From: an uncultured beta proteobacterium
Lineage (GTDB): Bacteria; Pseudomonadota; Gammaproteobacteria; Burkholderiales; Burkholderiaceae_C
Direction: 5' to 3'
Assembly: GCA_903905735.1 (NCBI GenBank)
Contig: CAIVHU010000274.1
Location: forward strand, 1-32,491
Length of the DNA stretch: 32,491 nt
Position 1 is the first letter of the stretch. Each line of letters begins with the position of its first letter. The notes beneath the pieces were generated by a model. The model had not been told where the DNA came from. It saw only the letters and a list, made by a program, of their open reading frames with translations, and ran no database searches. A program made the translations under genes and the position numbers. Shown piece after piece: positions 7,836-19,514 of this stretch.

Positions 7836-8431
7836 CCAGCCAACTTTCTCGAAAGACGACCGTCAAAATTGAGCGTCAGCAATCGAGAAAATCGTCAACC
7901 TGCACCCCAGCGATGGATGACCATAACGAAGGGCCGCTTCTTCACGTTTCAACCGTCGGCAAGCACTTCTTCAAACACACCATCGACCACATAAAATTGG
8001 AAGGCCGGCAAAGCTGGGCAAAAAAACAGGCGCCGACATCAACCTATTCGCCCTTAGCCAATTCGACTTTGCCCATTTCCAGTGCCCCCGAAAGGAGGAT
8101 CGCATTGCGCAGTCTGGACGGCAATTGGTGACGACCGTGGTGGCAACAGCTAGCACTCAAATGTGCTCATCTGGGGCAGCATCCTAGATGCGCTCTGGGA
8201 CACCGGGCTGTTGATTTGCATTTAAAACTGACCGAACCTGGGGTGCGGCAGAAATCTTGGACTGGTTTATGCCGTAAATCCAAGGCTCTTTAGGTATTCG
8301 AAGGTACTGAGTGTTCCACATGAATCAGGCGGCCGCCCATTTGCTAGGCCAATAGCAGAAACCTTGACCGCCCAGTCGCAGCACTTTGGCGCCAGTCGCA
8401 ATTACTTCGGCGCCCTACGCCTACAACAATG
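7836..8431. other. Gene-free stretch downstream of gyrB
   Basis: About 600 bases with no recognisable gene. Short open frames on both strands (7670-8131 plus, 7971-8156 minus) show no family motifs. The area sits between the intron remnant and the gyrB stop and appears to be decayed sequence. No clear terminator hairpin follows gyrB. Confidence 0.5.
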
Positions 8432-11053
<2,622 letters not shown>

Positions 11054-11120
11054 TTAGACAGGGCTTTTGGGTGGCGCCGTGTCGGGAAAAATCGTCAATT
11101 TGGGGAAGTCTGGAAACATC

Positions 11121-11155
11121 AAACCCGCAAAGAACAGGGTGCTCGTCGCGGGTTT
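11121..11155 (-). terminator. Inverted repeat between dnaN and gyrB
   Basis: AAACCCGC (11121-11128) and GCGGGTTT (11148-11155) form a perfect 8 bp stem around a 19-base loop in the dnaN-gyrB gap. On the coding strand a T-rich but imperfect tail follows. It could act as a weak attenuator or a processing site between the two genes. Confidence 0.35.
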
Positions 11156-11183
11156 GGTTAGGTGCACAGGTGCAGCTTGACGC

Positions 11184-12290
11184 TTAAATTCGCATCGGCA
11201 TCACCACATATTTGAAATGGTCGTTCTCGGGGATCGTCAGCAACGCAGAACTGTTGCCGTCCGACAGCTCGATTTTGATCATCTCTTGCGTCATGTTGCT
11301 TAACGCGTCAATCAGGTAAGTGACGTTGAAGCCGATTTCGATGCTGTCGCCGCTGTAGTCAATGTCCAGCTCGTCCACGGCTTCTTCCTGCTCGGCATTG
11401 TTGGCGGCCACGCGCAGCGTACCGGGGTCGATGTTCAGGCGCACACCCTTGAACTTGTCGCTGGTCAAAATCGCCGTGCGCTGCAAGGTGGACAAGAGCG
11501 CGGCGCGGCCCAGGATGATGCTGTTGTGGTGGTTGCGCGGGATGACGCGGTTGTAGTCGGGGAACTTGCCCTCGACCAGTTTCGTGACGAATTCCATGCC
11601 GCCAAAACTGAACTTGGCCTGGTTGTTGGCAAATTGCATCTCGATGGCGCCGTCGGCATCACTGAGAAGGCGCTGCAGCTCCAGCACGGTCTTGCGCGGC
11701 AAAATCACTTCCTGCTTGGGCACTTCCACATCCAGTGTGGCGCTGGCAAAGGCCAGGCGGTGGCCGTCGGTGGAGACCAGGCTGAGCTGCTGGCCTTCGG
11801 CCACAAACAAGATGCCGTTGAGGTAATAACGGATGTCATGCACCGCCATGGCAAACGACACCTGGCTAAGCAAATCCTTCAGCGTTTTTTGCGGCACGCT
11901 GAACACCGGGCCAAAGTTGGCCGACTCCTGCACCAGCGGAAAGTCTTCAGCGGGCATGGTTTGCAGCGTGAACTTGCTCTTGCCGCCTTTGAGGATCAGC
12001 TTGGCGGCGCTGGATTCGAGCGACACCACCTGGTCATTGGGCATGCTGCGCAGGATGTCGATGAGTTTGCGTGCGCCGACTGTGGTGGTGAAGTCGCCGG
12101 TGTCGCCGCCCAGCTCAGCCGTGGTGCGGATCTGGATTTCCAGATCGCTGGTGGTGAGCTGCACGCTGGTCCCGGTTTTGCGGATCATGACGTTGGCCAG
12201 AATCGGCAGCGTGTGACGCCGCTCCACAATGCCGGAGACTGCCTGAAGTACGGAGAGCACTTTGCTTTGGGTGTCTTTGATCACGATCAT
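11184..12290 (-). CDS. dnaN: DNA polymerase III beta subunit (sliding clamp)
   Basis: 368 residues, the normal length of the ring-shaped processivity clamp that tethers the replicative polymerase to DNA. The start MIVIKDTQSKVLSVLQAVSG and following RRHTLPILANVMI are typical of beta-proteobacterial DnaN. Domain joints around DGHRLAFAS and LVEGKFPDYNRVIP are clear, and the C-terminus ends in DHFKYVVMPMRI, as expected for the protein-binding cleft. GGAAG lies eight bases before the ATG. It follows dnaA by 70 bases and precedes gyrB, the standard order. Confidence 0.98.
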   Translation of the reverse strand: MIVIKDTQSKVLSVLQAVSGIVERRHTLPILANVMIRKTGTSVQLTTSDLEIQIRTTAELGGDTGDFTTTVGARKLIDILRSMPNDQVVSLESSAAKLILKGGKSKFTLQTMPAEDFPLVQESANFGPVFSVPQKTLKDLLSQVSFAMAVHDIRYYLNGILFVAEGQQLSLVSTDGHRLAFASATLDVEVPKQEVILPRKTVLELQRLLSDADGAIEMQFANNQAKFSFGGMEFVTKLVEGKFPDYNRVIPRNHHNSIILGRAALLSTLQRTAILTSDKFKGVRLNIDPGTLRVAANNAEQEEAVDELDIDYSGDSIEIGFNVTYLIDALSNMTQEMIKIELSDGNSSALLTIPENDHFKYVVMPMRI

Positions 12291-12360
12291 GATGTTTTCT
12301 TCCGGTCACGGTTCTGGGGTTTTGTCGATACGGCGCAGGCTATTTTCCCACTCATTTGTC

Positions 12361-13767
12361 TCAGCCTTTGAGGGTTTGTTCAAGCACATGTAACTGTTGG
12401 TTGAGTTCCGTCAATTGCTGACGTTCTCCGCCAATTTTTCTCACGGCGTGCAGCACGGTGGTGTGGTCGCGCCCGCCAAATAACTCGCCAATTTCGGGCA
12501 GGCTTTTTTGCGTGAGTTCCTTCGCCAGGTACATGGCAATCTGGCGCGGGCGGGCAATGCTGGCCGGACGCTTTTTGGAATACATGTCGGCGATCTTGAT
12601 CTTGTAGTAATCCGCCACCGTTTTCTGGATGTTTTCGACAGAAATCTGCCGGTTTTGAATGGACAGCAGATCACGCAGCGCTTCGCGCGCCAGGGCGATC
12701 GAAATCTCTTTCTGGTTGAAGCGTGAATACGCCAGGATCTTGCGCAGCGCACCTTCAAGCTCGCGCACGTTGGAGCGCACGTTTTTCGCCACAAAAAACG
12801 CCACTTCCTCGGGCATCACGATGCCTTCGGCGTGCGCCTTGTTGATCAGGATGGCCACGCGCATCTCCAGCTCGGGCGGCTCAATGGCCACCGTCAGGCC
12901 GGAATCAAAACGCGACACAAGACGCTCGTGGATGTCGGCCAGGCCCTTGGGATAGGTGTCGCTGGTCATCACGATGTGGGATTTGCGTGCCAGCAAGGCT
13001 TCAAAAGCGTTGAAGAATTCTTCTTGCGTGCGTTCCTTGTTGGCAAAAAACTGCACGTCATCAATCAGCAGCAGGTCCAGCGAGTGGTAGCGCTCTTTGA
13101 ATTCGTCAAACGCTTTGCGCTGGTAGGCTTTGACCACATCGGTCACAAATTGCTCGGCGTGGATGTACAGCACTTTGGCGTTGGGGCGCTCGCTGATCAG
13201 CTGGTTACCCACAGCGTGCATCAAGTGGGTTTTACCCAGGCCGACTCCGCCGTAAATGAACAGCGGGTTGTACAGATGACCCGGCATGCCAGCCACATGC
13301 ATGGCGGCAGCACGTGCCATGCGGTTGGCGCTGCCTTCCACCAGCGTGTCAAAGGTCAGCGCGGTGTTGAGGCGGCTTCTGAGTGGCTCGTTGGCTGAGA
13401 TTTCTTGAGCCGGACCGCTGGTTGCGCTTGGGGCGCTGGCCGTCTTGGGGGCAGAAGGCGTTCTGGACGCTGGTTCACGCGCCGCCAGTGCCAGTTCAAT
13501 AGACACAGGTTGCCCGGTGAGGCGCTCCATCAGCGCGGCCAGGCGAGCGCTGTATTGCGCGCGAATCCAGTCCAGCTTGAAGCGGTTGGCGACAAAGATG
13601 GTGACTTTGGAGAGGTCGTCAGACACCTGGGCCGACAAGGGCTTAATCCAGGTCTGGAACTGCTGCTCGGGTAATTCCTGCGCCAGCTGGTCGATACAGG
13701 CCTGCCAGAAATCAGGGCTGGCCAGCACCTCTGGCGCGTCGGTTCGGGGGGGGTGTCCCTGGGTCAT
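12361..13767 (-). CDS. dnaA: Chromosomal replication initiator DnaA
   Basis: 468-residue initiator that binds DnaA boxes and melts the origin. Domain I ([19 protein letters not shown] and on) is followed by a proline/serine/alanine-rich linker at about residues 95-130. The AAA+ domain has Walker [17 protein letters not shown], Walker [14 protein letters not shown] and sensor regions. Domain IV ends with the DnaA-box reading motif [15 protein letters not shown]. The ATG at 13765-13767 gives the expected domain I start. A DnaA box at 13783-13791, just upstream, suggests autorepression. The gene diverges from rpmH across the presumed origin. Confidence 0.98.
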   Translation of the reverse strand: MTQGHPPRTDAPEVLASPDFWQACIDQLAQELPEQQFQTWIKPLSAQVSDDLSKVTIFVANRFKLDWIRAQYSARLAALMERLTGQPVSIELALAAREPASRTPSAPKTASAPSATSGPAQEISANEPLRSRLNTALTFDTLVEGSANRMARAAAMHVAGMPGHLYNPLFIYGGVGLGKTHLMHAVGNQLISERPNAKVLYIHAEQFVTDVVKAYQRKAFDEFKERYHSLDLLLIDDVQFFANKERTQEEFFNAFEALLARKSHIVMTSDTYPKGLADIHERLVSRFDSGLTVAIEPPELEMRVAILINKAHAEGIVMPEEVAFFVAKNVRSNVRELEGALRKILAYSRFNQKEISIALAREALRDLLSIQNRQISVENIQKTVADYYKIKIADMYSKKRPASIARPRQIAMYLAKELTQKSLPEIGELFGGRDHTTVLHAVRKIGGERQQLTELNQQLHVLEQTLKG

Positions 13768-13782
13768 GGGGTGTCAGCTTGG

Positions 13783-13791
13783 TGTGGATAG
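13783..13791 (-). promoter_or_regulatory. DnaA box (one mismatch)
   Basis: TGTGGATAG on the plus strand, which reads CTATCCACA on the minus strand, one base from the consensus TTATCCACA. It lies 16 bases upstream of the dnaA start codon, suited to autoregulation. Confidence 0.65.
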
Positions 13792-13831
13792 TTTTGAATT
13801 GCTGTGCCCCGCATTCTAAATTATCAAAACC

Positions 13832-13840
13832 TTATCCACA
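13832..13840 (+). promoter_or_regulatory. DnaA box (consensus)
   Basis: TTATCCACA, a perfect consensus DnaA box, in the dnaA-rpmH intergenic region, facing rpmH. Confidence 0.75.
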
Positions 13841-13925
13841 CCCCGGGGGAACCCGCAAAACACACTGGTTTCAGGGAGTTGCAGTGAAATCTGAAAGTAA
13901 GGCAGAAACGAGGGTCACAAAAATT

Positions 13926-13934
13926 TGCGATAAT
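13926..13934 (+). promoter_or_regulatory. Possible rpmH operon promoter (extended -10)
   Basis: TGCGATAAT fits an extended -10 element (TGn plus a near-TATAAT hexamer) about 100 bases before rpmH. No good -35 hexamer is visible at 17 bases, which extended -10 promoters can tolerate. Suggested from pattern only. Confidence 0.4.
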
Positions 13935-14037
13935 CCGCGGTTCCCTGAAGATTTCAGGAAAAACCGTACGTCTGCTGATTGGCGCAGGCCACGTCTCGCA
14001 ATGCGATCAGCCGCTTTAGCTTCTTAGGATTTCCAAA

Positions 14038-14172
14038 ATGAAACGCACATACCAACCGTCCAAAATTCGTCGCGCGCGCACTCACGGCTTTTTGGTCCGC
14101 ATGAAAACCCGTGGCGGTCGCGCTGTGATCAACGCCCGTCGCGCCAAGGGCCGCAAGCGTCTGGCTGTTTAA
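14038..14172 (+). CDS. rpmH: 50S ribosomal protein L34
   Basis: 44 residues, too short for usual open-frame cutoffs but unmistakable: it begins [18 protein letters not shown] and ends [11 protein letters not shown]34 is a highly basic protein of the large ribosomal subunit. The stop is TAA at 14170-14172, and TTAGGA precedes the ATG. It is the first gene of the rpmH-rnpA-yidD-yidC-mnmE series and diverges from dnaA across the origin region. Confidence 0.98.
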   Translation: MKRTYQPSKIRRARTHGFLVRMKTRGGRAVINARRAKGRKRLAV

Positions 14173-14224
14173 GCCGCATCTGGATGGGCCAGCGGCTGAT
14201 CAGCCCTCTTCAAGTGGCCTGACC

Positions 14225-14638
14225 TTGCAGCGTCTACAGAGCCGCCCGCAGTTTCAGGCGGTATTGGCGGGTTCCATCCTGGCGCGCACTTCTCACTTTG
14301 CCCTGCATCGCGTGGCCCTGCAAACCAGCCAGGCAACTGATGCCCGCCAGACGCTTTTTGCCGTAGATGATGTATGGCTGGGTGCCATGGTTCCCAAGCG
14401 TTGGGCCAGGCGCGCAGTGACTCGCAACACCATCAAACGTCAGGTCTATACCGTGAGTCAAGACTTTGAATCCTCTCTGGCTCGTGCTGCCCATGTGGTG
14501 CGCCTGCGCAGCGGATTCGATCGCCAGCATTTTGTCAGCGCGACTTCAGATGCCCTGAAGGCGGTGGTGCGGGGTGAATTGCAGCAGCTGTTTGCCAGCG
14601 CGGCCAAGCGCCCGCTGGTGAGCCCGGAGTCGACATGA
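14225..14638 (+). CDS. rnpA: Ribonuclease P protein component
   Basis: 137 residues; basic protein subunit that helps the RNase P RNA cut 5' leaders from tRNA precursors. It begins MQRLQSRPQFQAVLAG, like other Comamonadaceae RnpA proteins, and contains the RNA-binding RNR-type signature as AVTRNTIKRQVYTV after PKRWARRA. The start appears to be TTG at 14225; upstream ATG and GTG codons are out of frame and end quickly. The stop overlaps the yidD start by four bases, so translation is probably coupled. Confidence 0.93.
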   Translation: MQRLQSRPQFQAVLAGSILARTSHFALHRVALQTSQATDARQTLFAVDDVWLGAMVPKRWARRAVTRNTIKRQVYTVSQDFESSLARAAHVVRLRSGFDRQHFVSATSDALKAVVRGELQQLFASAAKRPLVSPEST

Positions 14639-14919
14639 TTGCGCGCCTGCTGATTGGCTTAGTCAAAGGCTACCGGTTGTTTTTGAGCCCGGCGCTGGGC
14701 TCATCCTGCCGGTTCGAGCCGACCTGCTCGGCCTATGCCTTGCAGGCTCTGCAAGACCATGGTGCGGGCAAAGGTGCTTACCTGACTCTCAAGCGCATTG
14801 GACGCTGTCATCCTTGGTGCGAGGGTGGCCTGGACCCGGTCCCGCCAGGTCGTACGGGTGCCGATGGTGGTGTGTTTTCCCGGTTGATCTCAACTTCCTC
14901 TGAAAAGAAGTCTTCATGA
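14635..14919 (+). CDS. yidD: Membrane protein insertion efficiency factor YidD
   Basis: 94 residues. The family signature is plain: LVKGYRLFLSPALGSSCRF, then PTCSAYALQAL and GRCHPWCEGGLDPVP, with three conserved cysteines. YidD sits at the inner membrane and assists YidC-dependent insertion. The ATG overlaps the end of rnpA by four bases, and its own stop overlaps the yidC start by four bases. The tail after DPVPPGRTG is poorly conserved, as usual. Confidence 0.95.
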   Translation: MIARLLIGLVKGYRLFLSPALGSSCRFEPTCSAYALQALQDHGAGKGAYLTLKRIGRCHPWCEGGLDPVPPGRTGADGGVFSRLISTSSEKKSS

Positions 14920-16628
14920 ACGATATTCGTCGCACGATGCTGTGGATGGTTTTTGGCCTGTCTTTGGTCATGTTGTGGGACCAATGGCAGGTTTATAACG
15001 GCCGCAAGACTACTTTTTTCCCTAGCGCCACGCCTGTGGTGGCTCAAGCAGGCGGTGCGGCGCCTGCCAGCAGCGTCCCGAATGCTGTGCCGGGCGCTAT
15101 ACCGAGCGTAGCAACAAGTGCTGATAATAAGGCGGCTACCGCCGTTTTTGAACCTCAAGCAGAACCGGCTTTCAAGCATGAGCAGATTGTCGCCCAGACC
15201 GATGTGATCAAAGTCACGTTTGACACCGAAGGTGGCTCGGTGGTGCGCACCGAATTTCTCATGGAAGTGGACAAGTTTGACAAGTCACGCAACTTTGTGT
15301 TGCTCGATGACAGCAAGGAGCGTTTCTATGAGGCCCAGTCCGGCCTGATCGATGCCGCAGGTGGGCCAGCCTTGCCCACCCACAAGACGCTGATGACGCT
15401 GGCACCGGGTGATCGCACCCTCAAAGACGGCAGCCAGACGATTGAATTGCGATTTGAGTCGGCCGAGGTGGGCGGCGTCAAGCTGATCAAGACCTATACC
15501 CTGACACGTGGCAGTTACGCCATGGATGTCAAGTTTGAAGTTGTCAACGTGGGCACTACGCCTGTGGCACCTCAGCTGTATATGCAACTGGTTCGCGACG
15601 GCAACAAGCCGCCGGGCGAATCCAAGTTTTACTCCACCTTCACCGGCCCGGCCATTTACACCGAAGCCAAAAAGTACCAAAAAGTCACATTTGACAGCAT
15701 CGAAAAGAACAAGGTCGATGTCGAAAAGTCTGCCACCAATGGTTACGTGGCGATGGTTCAGCATTACTTTGCCAGTGCCTGGTTGCTGGGTGATGGCATT
15801 CAGCGCGACCTGTTCCTGCGCAAGGTGGACACCGATCTGTATTCGGTGGGAATGATCACGCCGCTGCAGGACATTGCCCCGGGCGGGCACAAGACGCTGA
15901 ATGCCAAGTTCTTTGCCGGTCCACAGATTGAAACTGTCCTCGCTTCCCTGACACCCGGACTGGAGCTGGTCAAGGACTACGGTTGGCTGACCATTCTGGC
16001 CAAGCCGCTGTACTGGTTGCTGGAACAATTGCACGCCTTGATCAGCAATTGGGGATGGTCAATCGTGGCGCTGGTGGTGCTGCTCAAGGCAGCTTTCTAT
16101 TGGCTCAATGCCAAGGCCTATGCCAGCATGGCCAAGATGAAAGCGATCAACCCGAAGATCACGGCGATGCGCGAGCAACTCAAAGACAACCCGCAGAAGA
16201 TGCAGACGGAGATGATGCGCATCTACCGCGAGGAAAAAGTCAACCCGATGGGTGGTTGCCTGCCGATCATGATCCAGATCCCTGTTTTCATTGCGCTGTA
16301 CTGGGTGCTGCTGTCCAGTGTCGAGATGCGCAATGCGCCCTGGATGGGCTGGATCCATGACCTGTCATCGCCAGATCCGTTTTACATCCTGCCCATTGTC
16401 ATGACCCTGACCACGGTGCTGCAAACGTCCTTGAACCCCGCACCGCCTGACCCGCTGCAAGCCAAGATGATGTGGTTCATGCCGCTGGCGTTCTCGGTGA
16501 TGTTCTTCTTCTTCCCGGCCGGCTTGGTGATTTACTGGATCACCAACAACACGTTGTCCATCATTCAACAGTGGGTCATCAACACCCGCATGGGCGTGCC
16601 GCCGAAGTTTCATTTCCCCAAGTTCTGA
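14916..16628 (+). CDS. yidC: Membrane protein insertase YidC
   Basis: 570 residues; inserts and folds inner-membrane proteins alone or with SecYEG. A first hydrophobic helix near residues 6-24 (MLWMVFGLSLVMLWDQWQ) is followed by an alanine/proline-rich linker and a large periplasmic domain (about residues 75-350). The conserved C-terminal 60KD_IMP core starts at KDYGWLTILAKPLYWLLEQL and includes NPMGGCLPIMIQIPVFIALY and the last helix MFFFFPAGLVIYWITNNTLS. Length is normal for Gram-negative YidC. The start overlaps yidD by four bases, and mnmE follows 22 bases downstream. Confidence 0.97.
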   Translation: MNDIRRTMLWMVFGLSLVMLWDQWQVYNGRKTTFFPSATPVVAQAGGAAPASSVPNAVPGAIPSVATSADNKAATAVFEPQAEPAFKHEQIVAQTDVIKVTFDTEGGSVVRTEFLMEVDKFDKSRNFVLLDDSKERFYEAQSGLIDAAGGPALPTHKTLMTLAPGDRTLKDGSQTIELRFESAEVGGVKLIKTYTLTRGSYAMDVKFEVVNVGTTPVAPQLYMQLVRDGNKPPGESKFYSTFTGPAIYTEAKKYQKVTFDSIEKNKVDVEKSATNGYVAMVQHYFASAWLLGDGIQRDLFLRKVDTDLYSVGMITPLQDIAPGGHKTLNAKFFAGPQIETVLASLTPGLELVKDYGWLTILAKPLYWLLEQLHALISNWGWSIVALVVLLKAAFYWLNAKAYASMAKMKAINPKITAMREQLKDNPQKMQTEMMRIYREEKVNPMGGCLPIMIQIPVFIALYWVLLSSVEMRNAPWMGWIHDLSSPDPFYILPIVMTLTTVLQTSLNPAPPDPLQAKMMWFMPLAFSVMFFFFPAGLVIYWITNNTLSIIQQWVINTRMGVPPKFHFPKF

Positions 16629-16650
16629 TCCACCGCCTGGTGGCTGAGTC

Positions 16651-18057
16651 ATGACCTTGCCCCGCCACCAGGATCCGATCGTCGCCATCGCGACCGCCCC
16701 GGGTCGCGGTGCCGTCGGCATTGTGCGGGTCAGCGGGTGCGCTCTGCAGGACCTGATGCACGCCCTGTGCGGCAAGGCATTGCAGCCGCGTGAAGCCACC
16801 TACACCGGTTTTTTGGATGGGCAAGGCGTGGCCATCGACCATGGTCTGGCGCTCTACTTTCCGGCACCGCATTCATTCACCGGCGAAGACGTGCTGGAGC
16901 TGCAAGCCCACGGTGGCCCGGTGGTGCTGCAGCTGTTGCTGGCGCGCTGTCTGGAAGCAGCGGCACAGCTCATGGCCAACGGCCAGCCGACGTTGGCTCA
17001 CCTGCGTCTGGCACTGCCGGGCGAGTTTTCCGAACGCGCCTTTCTGAACGACAAGATTGATCTGGCGCAGGCCGAAGCGATTGCCGATCTGATCGATGCC
17101 AGCACCGAGGCCGCTGCGCGCAGCGCCAGCCGATCTCTGTCTGGCGCGTTTTCACACGAGATCCACCAGTTGCGCGATGCGCTGATCCACCTGCGCATGC
17201 TGGTGGAAGCCACGCTGGACTTTCCGGAGGAAGAAATCGACTTCCTGCGCAAGGCAGACGCGCAGGGACAGCTCTCAAAATTGCAGCAAAGTGTCAGTCT
17301 GGTGTTGAGCAAAGCGCGCCAGGGTGCCCTGTTGCGCGAAGGCATCAAGGTGGTGATTGCCGGGCAACCCAACGCGGGCAAGTCCTCGTTGCTCAATGCG
17401 CTCGCCGGAGCCGAGCTGGCCATCGTCACCGCTGTGCCGGGCACTACGCGAGACAAGGTGCAGCAAACCATCCAGATTGAAGGCGTGCCCTTGCACGTGA
17501 TTGACACCGCAGGGTTGCGAGACAGCGATGACGAGGTGGAAAAAATCGGCATTGAGCGCGCCTGGCACGCCATTGGCGAGGCCGATGCGGTGTTGTTCCT
17601 GCACGATCTGACCCGCCTCAATGCTCCAGAATATGTAGCTTCTGACGCAGACATAGCAAAGGCTATGACCCAAAAACTGCCTCAACAGGTGACAGTGCTC
17701 GATGTCTGGAACAAAGCCGACGCAACGAGTGCCGAGGCACCTGCGCAAGGTGTGGTGCTGTCGGCCAAAAACGGCACCGGGCTGGAGACGCTGCGCCACA
17801 GGCTGCTGATGCTGGCGGGCTGGCAGCCCGGCGCGGAGGGCATTTTTACCGCTCGCTCGCGTCACATCCAGGCCCTGCGGCAGGCGCAGGGCCATCTGGA
17901 GATGTCGGCACAACACCTGGCACTGCAGGCACAGGCGCTGGATTTGTTGGCCGAAGAACTGCGGCTGGCGCAAAATGCGATGAGCGAGATCACCGGTGAG
18001 TTCACGTCGGACGATTTGCTGGGCGTCATTTTCTCGAGTTTCTGCATCGGAAAGTAG
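16651..18057 (+). CDS. mnmE: tRNA modification GTPase MnmE
   Basis: 468 residues. With MnmG it installs the 5-carboxymethylaminomethyl-type group on wobble uridine 34 of certain tRNAs. The N-terminal tetrahydrofolate-binding domain shows [15 protein letters not shown] and [14 protein letters not shown]. The inserted G domain has G1 [16 protein letters not shown], the TTRDK switch and G3 [10 protein letters not shown]. The protein ends with FCIGK, whose cysteine is the family's catalytic residue. A short A/T-rich segment at 17629-17677, coding for [16 protein letters not shown] within the G domain, looks like an inserted genomic repeat (see findings). Confidence 0.97.
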   Translation: MTLPRHQDPIVAIATAPGRGAVGIVRVSGCALQDLMHALCGKALQPREATYTGFLDGQGVAIDHGLALYFPAPHSFTGEDVLELQAHGGPVVLQLLLARCLEAAAQLMANGQPTLAHLRLALPGEFSERAFLNDKIDLAQAEAIADLIDASTEAAARSASRSLSGAFSHEIHQLRDALIHLRMLVEATLDFPEEEIDFLRKADAQGQLSKLQQSVSLVLSKARQGALLREGIKVVIAGQPNAGKSSLLNALAGAELAIVTAVPGTTRDKVQQTIQIEGVPLHVIDTAGLRDSDDEVEKIGIERAWHAIGEADAVLFLHDLTRLNAPEYVASDADIAKAMTQKLPQQVTVLDVWNKADATSAEAPAQGVVLSAKNGTGLETLRHRLLMLAGWQPGAEGIFTARSRHIQALRQAQGHLEMSAQHLALQAQALDLLAEELRLAQNAMSEITGEFTSDDLLGVIFSSFCIGK

Positions 18058-18134
18058 CTGCTTCAGGCATCCTGCGGCGCAGGCCTGGCAAAAATTGGTT
18101 CATTACATTGGCTCGACTGTTTGAGAGGTTCACC

Positions 18135-18872
18135 ATGTCCTTATTTAGTTGGCTGTTCTCCAAGTCTGCTCCACCAGCCTCATCCAGCCTGCCGGCCGAT
18201 GCCGCCAAGGGGCCAGCGCCCAAGTCAGTGTCAGCGCCAGCCTCGGTGGATCCGCTGGCCGATCTCAAGCACCAGCGTCATGAACGCCGTGAACATCTGT
18301 ACGACGTGGTGCGCAGTGTCATGTTGCGCAGCGCGGTGCTGGCATCGCACTACAAGTTCAAGGTGTTGTCGCTCGATGCGCGCGGCCGCCAGTTTCTGGT
18401 GATGATTGATCTGCTGGGTGACGAAGTCCTGTCTCCTGCGCGTTGGGCAGCCGTGGAGCAGCTGATGTCCATGACCGCCGCCCAGCGCCATGATTTACAG
18501 ATCAAGGCGGTGTATTGGCGTATGGCGCCACCGGCTGTCGGTGAGTTATCACACGGTCTGGAGGTCACGCACGCGCCGGTGAGCGTGGCCGTCGGCGCAG
18601 CGGCAATGGCAGCCAGCGCCGAGCCGCCCAGTGATCCGCAGACCCATCACCGCCATGGTTACGACCCGATTGACCAGGATGAGGTGATGGCATTCAAGAA
18701 GGCCATCTCGACAGCCACGCCGCAAGACGAGTTGCCGGCGCCAACGGGTCAGGTGGTCACGTCCGGGCCACGCAAACCTGTACCCCCGCCGGGATACGAA
18801 GACACCCAGTTGCTGGAACCTGATGATGTCGGCTCGCCCCTGAGCCGCACGCAATTCGGTGGCTTGGACTGA
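18135..18872 (+). CDS. Hypothetical protein
   Basis: 245 residues, not recognised. A short hydrophobic N-terminus (MSLFSWLFSKS) is followed by an Ala/Pro/Ser-rich spacer. A charged globular stretch at about residues 45-140 (HERREHLYDVVRSVMLRSAV, SHYKFKVLSLDARGRQFLVM) looks like the folded core. The rest is low-complexity Ala/Pro with acidic patches. The ATG at 18135 has GAGAGG six bases upstream; a TTG at 18108 lies before that site. It follows mnmE in the same direction and converges with apt. It may be lineage-specific to Comamonadaceae; no function is proposed. Confidence 0.75.
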   Translation: MSLFSWLFSKSAPPASSSLPADAAKGPAPKSVSAPASVDPLADLKHQRHERREHLYDVVRSVMLRSAVLASHYKFKVLSLDARGRQFLVMIDLLGDEVLSPARWAAVEQLMSMTAAQRHDLQIKAVYWRMAPPAVGELSHGLEVTHAPVSVAVGAAAMAASAEPPSDPQTHHRHGYDPIDQDEVMAFKKAISTATPQDELPAPTGQVVTSGPRKPVPPPGYEDTQLLEPDDVGSPLSRTQFGGLD

Positions 18873-18890
18873 GCCGCGCGCCACTCTGAC

Positions 18891-19445
18891 TCAACTGCCT
18901 TCGAAATCTACCAGGGTAAACAGCGGCAAACCGGCGGCGCGCAGTTTGGCTGAGCCGCCCAACTCAGGCAAATCGACGATGGCGCTGCCTTCCATCACGT
19001 CGGCACCGAGTTTCTCAAGCAGTTTCTTGCCTGCCATCATGGTGCCGCCAGTGGCAATCAAGTCATCAATCAGCAGCACGCGGTTGCCGGGCTTGACCGC
19101 ATCGGTGTGCAGTTCTACTGTGGCGCTGCCGTATTCCAGCTCGTAGGTTTCTTCCACCGTGGTGAAGGGCAGCTTGCCCTTTTTGCGGATCGGCACAAAG
19201 CCTACGCCCAGCTCATAGGCAATGACCGAGCCGATGATGAAGCCGCGCGCGTCCAGCCCGGCCACCACATCGGGGCGCAATGCCGGGTCCATATAGCGGT
19301 GCACAAAGGCATCAATCAGTACCCGGAACACCTTGGCATCCTGTAGCAGCGGCGTGATGTCGCGAAACTGCACGCCAGGTGCGGGCCAGTCCAGCACGGT
19401 GCGGATGTGCTCACGAAGGTATTGGTTGACGCTGGTGTTGTACAT
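18891..19445 (-). CDS. apt: Adenine phosphoribosyltransferase
   Basis: 184 residues; makes AMP from adenine and PRPP (purine salvage, cytosol). The N-terminal block [20 protein letters not shown] and the hood [23 protein letters not shown] are typical. The PRPP-binding loop is [14 protein letters not shown] near residues 124-137. Length is normal. It lies 69 bases downstream of the antiporter gene on the same strand and could share its transcript. Confidence 0.96.
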   Translation of the reverse strand: MYNTSVNQYLREHIRTVLDWPAPGVQFRDITPLLQDAKVFRVLIDAFVHRYMDPALRPDVVAGLDARGFIIGSVIAYELGVGFVPIRKKGKLPFTTVEETYELEYGSATVELHTDAVKPGNRVLLIDDLIATGGTMMAGKKLLEKLGADVMEGSAIVDLPELGGSAKLRAAGLPLFTLVDFEGS

Positions 19446-19514
19446 AAGGCAGCCGGTAGAAAACGAAAAGGGCTTATTGTGCCCGGCGCGCCTGTGCAGC
19501 CGGTTTGGGTCAGA

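Larger units (their letters stand above)
13768..14037. other. Probable replication origin region (oriC)
   Basis: The dnaA-rpmH intergenic region, a common oriC location in bacteria with this gene order. It holds two DnaA boxes in opposite orientation (13783-13791 and 13832-13840), separated by an A/T-rich patch around 13791-13832. Gene directions diverge here: everything from 8432 to 13767 is on the minus strand, and everything from 14038 to 18872 is on the plus strand, as expected for replication leaving this point. Only two clear boxes were found, fewer than many origins, so additional weak boxes or a nearby second cluster may exist. Confidence 0.62.

Noticed and set aside
11526..12371. 281-codon plus-strand frame opposite dnaN
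   Set aside because: Antisense shadow of a highly conserved essential gene; no ribosome binding site or family signature.
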